Source: an uncultured Solobacterium sp. (GTDB lineage: Bacteria > Bacillota_I > Bacilli_A > Erysipelotrichales > Erysipelotrichaceae). Taken from it: 11,717 bases of DNA. The notes beneath the pieces were generated by a model. That model had not been told where the DNA came from and did not search any database. It was given only the letters and a program-made list of their open reading frames with translations. The DNA lies in contig CALBKL010000128.1 in NCBI GenBank assembly GCA_937895985.1, forward strand, positions 1 through 11,717, read 5' to 3'. Position 1 is the stretch's first letter, and each line of letters begins with the position of its first letter. A program made the translations under genes and the position numbers. Below are positions 7,050 through 11,717 of the stretch, piece after piece.

Positions 7050-7494
7050 AATGCAAGATTGTGACAAGAATGCGGTTAACAGTCTTACCGTCTGTTTGAC
7101 CCTTATACTTATCAAGAATCTCTCTCATCACAGGGCCTTGATTACGCTTGAGAGGTTCTAACCCCTTCTCTTGTAAGATTTGCTCGATAATTTGATGAAT
7201 TTCTTCTTCTGATAACTGCTTTGGTAAGTAAGAAGAAAGTAGTGCCAACTTCTTTTGTGCTTCTTCCTTTAAATCTTCACGGCTTTCAGGAATACTCTCA
7301 ATTGTTTCATTTGTTTGTTTCATTTCACGCTGAATATACGCTAGTTCATCATTCTTCTCTAACGTATGACCAGCTTCCTTCTCCGCAAGTGTAATTGCGG
7401 CAATCACAAGGCTCAACACACCCTTTGTTAGAGAGTCATGTTCCTTCATTGCCTTCATATTATCTTTTCTTAATTGTAATAATAGTTCGCCCAT
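7048..7494 (-). CDS. yqeY: GatB/YqeY domain protein
   Basis: Small soluble helical protein sharing the tRNA-binding tail domain of the GatB amidotransferase subunit. Stand-alone YqeY proteins have no settled function, though the domain suggests tRNA contact. The 148 residues are the normal length. Seen: LLLQLRKDNMKAMK at the start, LSSYLPKQLSEEEI (86-99), and a C-terminal GPVMREIL with GQTDGKTVNRIL (132-143), the family's conserved tail. The start has AGGAGGT 7 bases upstream (7502-7508). In many Firmicutes yqeY follows rpsU; here it stands alone, convergent with tcdA and divergent from the ATP-grasp gene. Confidence 0.93.
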   Translation of the reverse strand: MGELLLQLRKDNMKAMKEHDSLTKGVLSLVIAAITLAEKEAGHTLEKNDELAYIQREMKQTNETIESIPESREDLKEEAQKKLALLSSYLPKQLSEEEIHQIIEQILQEKGLEPLKRNQGPVMREILDKYKGQTDGKTVNRILVTILH

Positions 7495-7515
7495 TATAAA
7501 TACCTCCTAGTTACT

Positions 7516-7521
7516 ATTATA
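7516..7521 (-). promoter_or_regulatory. Candidate -10 element for yqeY
   Basis: A consensus TATAAT on the minus strand lies about 8 bases upstream of the yqeY AGGAGGT site, predicting a leader of about 15 bases. No clear -35 is visible. Confidence 0.5.
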
Positions 7522-7572
7522 AACTTTCTAGCGAAAAAGTATGTGCCTTCTTCATCTATATACTCTAAAATA

Positions 7573-7581
7573 TGCTAAAAT
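7573..7581 (+). promoter_or_regulatory. Candidate extended -10 promoter for the ATP-grasp/esterase operon
   Basis: TGCTAAAAT is an extended -10. It predicts a start near 7588 and a leader of about 16 bases containing AGGTG, which supports translation from the ATG at 7604 and not from the earlier in-frame ATG at 7541. The -35 region is weak. Confidence 0.5.
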
Positions 7582-7603
7582 CATCACGAAGCAGGTGATT
7601 ATT

Positions 7604-8833
7604 ATGCAAAAAAACTTTATCTTTATCTCTCCTAATTTTCCTAAGACATATTATCAATTCCCACTCGCTTGGAAACAGTTAGGTGGTCGTTCCCTCGCAA
7701 TCAGTGACGCAAATTACAACTCATTAAGCGACATACAAAAGTCAGCTTTTGATGATTACTATCAAGTAAGTTCACTCGAGAATTATGATGAAGTATATCG
7801 TGCAGTCGCATGGTTTGCACATCGTTATGGCAAGATTGACTGGTTAGAGTCCAATAATGAATATTGGTTATTTCAAGACGCAAAACTACGTCAGGACTTT
7901 AATATTACCACTGGAGATAAAGCTGATGATGTCATGCATTATAAGCTAAAGTCCGAAATGAAGGCATATTATCATAAGGCAAATGTACCTACTGCTCGCT
8001 ATCATATCGTATCTACATATGAAGCTGGTAAAGAGTTTATCTCTAAGGTAGGCTATCCAGTTGTTGTAAAACCTAACAATGGTGTAGGTTCAAGTGCTAC
8101 TTGGAAAATTCGTAATGATGGTGAACTTGAAGACTTCTATAAAATTCAACTTCCTAATGAATATATCATGGAAGAATATATTCCAGGATACATCTTGTCA
8201 TTCGATGGCATCGTAGATGAAAACAATAAGATTGTTTACCGTACATGCCACGTATTCCCAAACCCAGTTATGGAAATTGTAAATGAAAAGACAGACTGTA
8301 TCTTCTGGAATGAAATTGACATGCCAAAAGACCTAAACCAAATGGGTGAAAAACTCATTCATGCGTTTGATCTTCGTTCACGTTTCTTTCATACAGAGTA
8401 CTTCCGTATGACTGAAGATAAGGAAGGACTTGGTAAGAAAGGTGATTTGATCGGTCTAGAAGTAAACATGCGTCCACCAGGTGGATACATGACAGACATG
8501 ATTAACTACTCGCAAGACATAAACATCTACATGATCTACGCAAAGATGTGCATGCATGTACAAAATATAGTATCCCCTCACCCTATCTATCACTGTGTAC
8601 ACGTAGGTAAACGTGATGGTAGCCACTACGCACATTCTGGCCTCGAAATCTTCCAACGCTTTGGCGCAAATATCGTCATGCATGAAAGAATGCCACAGGT
8701 ATTAGATGCGGCTATGGGTAATGAATTCTATGTTGCTCGCTTTAAAACAATGAAAGAACTACATGAGTTTGTTGATTTTGTGACGGAAAAGGAAGTGAAG
8801 CCACATGCAGATAAACTACCACAAGAGTTATAG
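7604..8833 (+). CDS. ATP-grasp carboxylate-amine/thiol ligase-like protein
   Basis: Predicted cytoplasmic ligase that activates a carboxylate as acyl-phosphate and joins it to an amine or thiol; the substrate is unknown. From the chosen ATG (MQKNFIFISPNFP, AGGTG site 7 bases upstream) it has 409 residues. Seen: an N-terminal pre-ATP-grasp Rossmann-like part (1-110), the ATP-binding strand-loop YPVVVKPNNGVGSSAT (151-166, Lys156), the adenine-hinge acidic patch MEEYIPG (189-195), and the metal/phosphate strand GLEVNMRPPGGY (284-295; Glu286, Asn288, Arg289). ATP-grasp catalytic features therefore look intact. The C-terminal part (about 320-409) is not recognised. The next gene, an esterase, begins 29 bases before this gene's stop, so the two are very likely co-translated and act in one pathway. 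It does not match purine, biotin or D-Ala-D-Ala ligases closely enough to name. Confidence 0.85.
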   Translation: MQKNFIFISPNFPKTYYQFPLAWKQLGGRSLAISDANYNSLSDIQKSAFDDYYQVSSLENYDEVYRAVAWFAHRYGKIDWLESNNEYWLFQDAKLRQDFNITTGDKADDVMHYKLKSEMKAYYHKANVPTARYHIVSTYEAGKEFISKVGYPVVVKPNNGVGSSATWKIRNDGELEDFYKIQLPNEYIMEEYIPGYILSFDGIVDENNKIVYRTCHVFPNPVMEIVNEKTDCIFWNEIDMPKDLNQMGEKLIHAFDLRSRFFHTEYFRMTEDKEGLGKKGDLIGLEVNMRPPGGYMTDMINYSQDINIYMIYAKMCMHVQNIVSPHPIYHCVHVGKRDGSHYAHSGLEIFQRFGANIVMHERMPQVLDAAMGNEFYVARFKTMKELHEFVDFVTEKEVKPHADKLPQEL

Positions 8834-9566
8834 TTATCATCTAAATCGAGATATGGAGTTCAAGGTTTTTGGTCATGCAGGCATTGTATTACTTGCCTTT
8901 CCATCACAAGACGGAAGATTCTATGACTACGAAAACCGCAACTTAATTCAATCCATTTCCTATCAAATTGATCAAGGAAAAGTCATGGTACTATGTTGTG
9001 ACTCCATCGATGGAGAGTCTTGGTCTGCAGAATGGAAGAATATTCATGACCGTATCAGTGCTCATGAAGCATATTTCAATTACATTCACCAAGAACTACT
9101 ACCACTATTCCGTGATTTATACCATAACCAAAGAGAAAGCAAAATCTATACAACAGGATGCTCACTAGGTGCTTACCACGCATTAAATATCTTGTTCCGT
9201 ATGCCAGACTTATTTGCAGGATGTATCTGCTTATCTGGTGTATACAGTACCTATCCATTCTTTGGCTCCTACAGCAATGAAATCATCTACCAAAACTCCC
9301 CAAATGACTTTATCAACGGTATGCACTATGATCATCCATATGTTGAAAAATACCGCCAGAAACAGATTTATATCTGTTGTGGACAGGGTGCTTGGGAACA
9401 TCCAATGTTAGAAGATACACATCGCTTAGAAGAACTACTCAGATACAAGAATATCCCGGCTCATGTTGAGTACTGGGGATTCGACGTTAGCCACGATTGG
9501 CCATGGTGGGAAAAGCAATTTCCATACTATGTAAACCAATTAATTAATACTCAATCAAACAATTAA
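8805..9566 (+). CDS. Alpha/beta-hydrolase esterase, COG4947-like
   Basis: Predicted cytoplasmic serine esterase (no signal peptide) of the putative-esterase branch of the alpha/beta-hydrolase fold. The 253 residues begin YHKSYSYHLNRDMEFKVFGH, a start style I associate with COG4947 proteins. The nucleophile elbow is GCSLG (118-122, Ser120). The likely catalytic histidine is His230 in DVSHDWPWW (227-235), and the acid is probably Glu198 or Asp204 in the segment after CCGQGAWE. The start at 8805 is favoured by AAGGAAG about 9 bases upstream and by the N-terminal similarity; the Met at 8853 lacks a ribosome binding site. The gene overlaps the ATP-grasp ligase by 29 bases in another frame. A ligase and an esterase together suggest making and breaking, or maturing, one acyl-linked product; this is inference. 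Confidence 0.87.
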   Translation: MQINYHKSYSYHLNRDMEFKVFGHAGIVLLAFPSQDGRFYDYENRNLIQSISYQIDQGKVMVLCCDSIDGESWSAEWKNIHDRISAHEAYFNYIHQELLPLFRDLYHNQRESKIYTTGCSLGAYHALNILFRMPDLFAGCICLSGVYSTYPFFGSYSNEIIYQNSPNDFINGMHYDHPYVEKYRQKQIYICCGQGAWEHPMLEDTHRLEELLRYKNIPAHVEYWGFDVSHDWPWWEKQFPYYVNQLINTQSNN

Positions 9567-9577
9567 TCAATTTATGC

Positions 9578-9606
9578 TTTTCATCATCATACTATTCTGC
9601 TATTAT
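9578..9606 (+). promoter_or_regulatory. Promoter of tRNA-Leu
   Basis: TTTTCA (9578-9583), a 17-base spacer and TATTAT (9601-9606) preceded by TG-C form a good sigma-A promoter with an extended -10. The predicted start near 9612-9613 is a few bases before the mature tRNA 5' end, as expected for a single tRNA unit. Confidence 0.7.
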
Positions 9607-9616
9607 TATCTAGCAC

Positions 9617-9700
9617 GCGGATATGGCGGAACTGGCAGACGCGCTAGATTTAGGATCTAGTTCCTTCGGAGTGCAGGTTCGATTCCTGTTATCCGCACCA
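9617..9700 (+). tRNA. tRNA-Leu (anticodon UAG), CCA encoded
   Basis: An 84-base class II tRNA. The acceptor stem GCGGATA (9617-9623) pairs with TATCCGC (9690-9696), then discriminator A and an encoded CCA (9698-9700). The anticodon stem CTAGA/TCTAG encloses the loop TTTAGGA with anticodon TAG at 9651-9653, reading CUN leucine codons. The T-arm contains GGTTCGATTCC, and a long variable arm (about 9661-9672) is typical of tRNA-Leu. It stands alone, with its own promoter and a terminator 3 bases downstream. Confidence 0.97.
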
Positions 9701-9702
9701 TT

Positions 9703-9737
9703 AAAAAGATTTCAACACAACGTTGAAATCTTTTTTT
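9703..9737. terminator. Bidirectional terminator between tRNA-Leu and the convergent membrane-protein gene
   Basis: AAAGATTTCAAC (9705-9716) pairs perfectly with GTTGAAATCTTT (9722-9733) around a 5-base loop. The plus strand continues with more Ts to 9737 and the minus strand has a five-T run (9707-9703). It serves both the tRNA and the minus-strand gene, whose stop is at 9741. Confidence 0.88.
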
Positions 9738-9740
9738 GTT

Positions 9741-11438
9741 TTATTCATACAGATAATATGTACCATCTGTCTTAATTGTAATCTTATCACCCACATTTAC
9801 AGTGATCATCTTGATTACATCAGCGTACTTTGCCTTATAAATCATTTGATCTGTATCAATGATATAAAGATAGGTATTTCCACCAATATCAATTTTTTCA
9901 AGTTTCGCTACTGTAATTTCCTTCTCTTTATAGTTAGAAGTATCTACAGTTTCGTTTGTCTCTTGATTTGCTTGTTCATTACTAATTTCACCCTTGAGTA
10001 AACGACGATACTGCTCGATTGCATCCTTTTGGTTATACGCTGTTACAACCATGTTATATTGTTCAACATTGACGCAAGCATACATCTTCACCAAACCATT
10101 ATCATCCTTTAATACCATAATATATGTCGGTGTACTATCTACATTGATTAATGATGGGAAAGATGCGTGATATCCCTTCTCTTGTACTTCACCTTCAGCC
10201 GAATGCATACCACTTCCTTCATCTGCACCAGAAGCTAAAATGAACTTTGTCTCGGATGTACGTTCATTTGCCATGATAAATCCGATATTACTAGAATCAC
10301 CATTTACAGAGGTTACACCTGTATAAATCCAGATATCTCCATCTTTTGCGATATATCCGTAGTCTGTACGATAACTCTTATCACCATCTTCATTCTTAAT
10401 TTCTACAGTTGTAGTCTGTCTACAATCAATCTGACCAAAGATACTATTCAAGAATCCACGGTGTAATTTAGCAGAGTCGTTATACTGATCTACGATAAGA
10501 TTTCCTGGGTAAATAATATCTGCCCAACGAGGAACATCTTTCACATCAATCTTTGTCATTGTGCCATCAATTGGATTAACTAAGATAGCACCTGTAATCT
10601 TTTTACCACCAAATAGAGAAATACTATTTGTATAAGTAGAAGCGATATACCAAGGATTCCCTTCTTCATCAATTTCAAAATGAAGATTTGTAAACATTGT
10701 TGTTGGATATGTGAAACGAATATGTCTTTCTAAATTCTCATTGAAGTAAGCACTAGGTACATACTTCATCTTGCTTGTCATCGAAACATATTCCGCATCC
10801 ATTGTGACTGGATTTACTTTTACATAACCAGGGATACCATTTTCATGGTTTCCAAACCACTTAAAGAATCCATCATATTGTAAAGGTGCTACCTTGATTG
10901 GACTATTTTGATAGTCAATCTGCATATACTCACCAACATTAAACTGTGAAACAACATCACTTAAGGAACCAATCTTACGATCACCGAGTTTCTCAGCACT
11001 TGCGGTATCCATTAACGCAATGGAGCTTGTTCCACTAACAGATGGAATATCTTCCGTACTTCCTTCATCTACTTTTAAGATGGATGAATATTCTTTCGCA
11101 TGAAATAAACGCATACTTGTAATACTACCTACCACCATACATACAAAGAGAATACATTCCACAAGCGCAATCCACTTAATATTCTCCTTTTCTTTGCGCA
11201 TAGAGAATACTAGTGCCTGTACGATAAGGTACACTGCACCAACTCCTAATAGGAATGCCCAGAATTGAATACTCTTTAGGTTAATTGCTGGCAAGAAAAA
11301 GTAGAATCCAACACATGCGATAACAAGTGTAATAACAATTCCTATCACATAACTCATTACAGTATTATTCTTTAAATTCTCTTGATGAAGCTTCATTCTA
11401 CTAAACTGATGAAACTGTGGGTTCTTCTGTACATTCAT
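9741..11438 (-). CDS. Membrane-anchored protein of unknown function, large extracytoplasmic region
   Basis: I do not recognise a named family. The 565 residues start with a basic cytoplasmic segment (1-27), then three hydrophobic helices (about 28-49, 57-79, 88-107), then about 455 residues predicted outside the membrane, rich in beta-strand patterns. Two stretches resemble each other: GYVKVNPVTMDAEYV (204-218) and GAILVNPIDGTMTKIDV (283-299), in the style of PepSY-like strand-turn units. A low-complexity polar linker (about 485-506, many Asn/Gln/Glu/Thr) leads to a small C-terminal beta domain (507-565) containing VNVGDKITI. Two extracytoplasmic cysteines (339, 455) are present. The ribosome binding site AAGGGGGAT precedes the ATG by about 7 bases. 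It is a single gene with its own promoter; a probable regulator gene lies upstream. Possible roles include sensing or envelope remodelling, but nothing in the sequence decides. Confidence 0.85.
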   Translation of the reverse strand: MNVQKNPQFHQFSRMKLHQENLKNNTVMSYVIGIVITLVIACVGFYFFLPAINLKSIQFWAFLLGVGAVYLIVQALVFSMRKEKENIKWIALVECILFVCMVVGSITSMRLFHAKEYSSILKVDEGSTEDIPSVSGTSSIALMDTASAEKLGDRKIGSLSDVVSQFNVGEYMQIDYQNSPIKVAPLQYDGFFKWFGNHENGIPGYVKVNPVTMDAEYVSMTSKMKYVPSAYFNENLERHIRFTYPTTMFTNLHFEIDEEGNPWYIASTYTNSISLFGGKKITGAILVNPIDGTMTKIDVKDVPRWADIIYPGNLIVDQYNDSAKLHRGFLNSIFGQIDCRQTTTVEIKNEDGDKSYRTDYGYIAKDGDIWIYTGVTSVNGDSSNIGFIMANERTSETKFILASGADEGSGMHSAEGEVQEKGYHASFPSLINVDSTPTYIMVLKDDNGLVKMYACVNVEQYNMVVTAYNQKDAIEQYRRLLKGEISNEQANQETNETVDTSNYKEKEITVAKLEKIDIGGNTYLYIIDTDQMIYKAKYADVIKMITVNVGDKITIKTDGTYYLYE

Positions 11439-11466
11439 AATTTCATCCCCCTTATTTTATACATGC

Positions 11467-11472
11467 ATTATA
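11467..11472 (-). promoter_or_regulatory. Candidate -10 element for the 565-residue membrane protein gene
   Basis: A consensus TATAAT on the minus strand predicts transcription from near 11460 and a leader of about 22 bases carrying AAGGGGGAT. No acceptable -35 hexamer is found; the expected position falls between the arms of an inverted repeat, which hints at a regulated promoter. Confidence 0.5.
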
Positions 11473-11475
11473 TCT

Positions 11476-11515
11476 CGTAACATTCATTTCCCATTTTTCG
11501 AATATTACGAAAAAA
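11476..11515. promoter_or_regulatory. Operator-like inverted repeats upstream of the membrane-protein promoter
   Basis: Two overlapping symmetries are visible. TTTTTCG (11494-11500) and CGAAAAA (11508-11514) form a perfect 7-bp inverted repeat with a 7-base centre. CGTAACATTC (11476-11485) and GAATATTACG (11500-11509) match in 9 of 10 positions across 14 bases. They cover the -35 zone of the minus-strand promoter and have no T-run placed for termination, so a protein-binding site is more likely than a terminator. Confidence 0.4.
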
Positions 11516-11545
11516 CACTCTATTTTTAGCTATTATTACAAATTG

Positions 11546-11717
11546 TTAGTTTTTATCAACATAATGTTCAATCCAAAGTTGTAAAGAATGAATTGTTTCC
11601 TCCATTTGTTTCAGTTGATCTTGAATAATTTTAAAATCGCGGATTTCCTTATCATCGATTTTTCCATCCACTGTCATTTCAATCAATCTTACTTTCTTTT
11701 CATCCAAAGATTGTAAA
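11546..11717 (-). CDS. C-terminal end of a probable XRE-type helix-turn-helix regulator (5' part outside window)
   Basis: Fifty-six codons and a TAA stop are visible, beginning LQSLDEKKVRL at the window edge. The segment LIEMTVDGKIDDKEIRDF (11-28) followed by an amphipathic helix ending HSLQLWIEHYVDKN resembles the C-terminal tail that many Firmicutes XRE-family regulators carry after their DNA-binding domain. The DNA-binding domain itself is not in the window, so the call rests on this tail alone. The reading frame is open to the edge and has normal codon use. No hairpin terminator follows the stop. The downstream neighbour on the same strand is the membrane protein gene 107 bases away, with a palindrome in between. 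Confidence 0.6.
   Translation of the reverse strand, partial: LQSLDEKKVRLIEMTVDGKIDDKEIRDFKIIQDQLKQMEETIHSLQLWIEHYVDKN

Noticed and set aside
7541..7603. ATP-grasp start at 7541
   Set aside because: It lies upstream of the likely -10 (7576-7581) and has no ribosome binding site; the ATG at 7604 has both a promoter and AGGTG.
9617..9740. tRNA-Leu as an integration (attachment) site for a mobile element
   Set aside because: No integrase, no repeated tRNA 3' fragment and no foreign-looking genes are present on either side.
9723..10001. 92-codon plus-strand frame after the tRNA terminator
   Set aside because: It begins inside the terminator and is the antisense of the unknown membrane protein's C-terminus; its hydrophobicity is a reverse-complement effect.

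Overview
The window looks like a chromosomal, low-GC Bacillota segment. The evidence is AT-rich codon use, strong AAGGAGGT-type ribosome binding sites, short leaders, and an ftsE-ftsX-M23 peptidase-S41 peptidase block. The proteins resemble those of Erysipelotrichia-type gut Firmicutes, but that placement is from memory of family style and is not proven here. No insertion sequences, phage genes, CRISPR arrays or rRNA are visible. No stretch over about 110 bases lacks a gene, apart from the tRNA/terminator zone at 9567-9740.

Left part (1-4302, all minus strand, read right to left): ftsE and ftsX (an ABC-type cell-division regulator), then an exported coiled-coil M23 endopeptidase, then an S41 carboxy-terminal processing protease cut by the left edge. 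ftsE and ftsX overlap by 8 bases, and ftsX and the M23 gene overlap by 4 bases (ATGA). A hairpin plus T-run separates the M23 gene from the S41 gene. FtsEX would transmit ATP hydrolysis across the membrane to the coiled-coil hydrolase, which cuts peptidoglycan at division or elongation sites. The S41 protease would process or clear exported proteins. Upstream of ftsE on the same strand lies a YitT-family membrane protein.

Middle part (5207-7603): three divergent or convergent pairs of housekeeping-type genes. yitT-like and a VanZ-like gene diverge from a shared, nearly symmetric -10 region. The VanZ-like gene and ybaK (aminoacyl-tRNA editing) converge on a shared hairpin. ybaK and tcdA (tRNA ct6A37 formation) diverge with mirror-image ribosome binding sites. 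tcdA and yqeY converge on a terminator.

Right part (7604-11717): a plus-strand pair of an ATP-grasp ligase and a COG4947-like esterase, overlapping by 29 bases. This is the most likely little-described biochemical system in the window. A tRNA-Leu(UAG) with its own promoter and a bidirectional terminator follows. Next, on the minus strand, is a 565-residue membrane-anchored protein of unknown function. Its promoter region contains a palindrome, and upstream of it is the C-terminal end of a probable helix-turn-helix regulator cut by the right edge.
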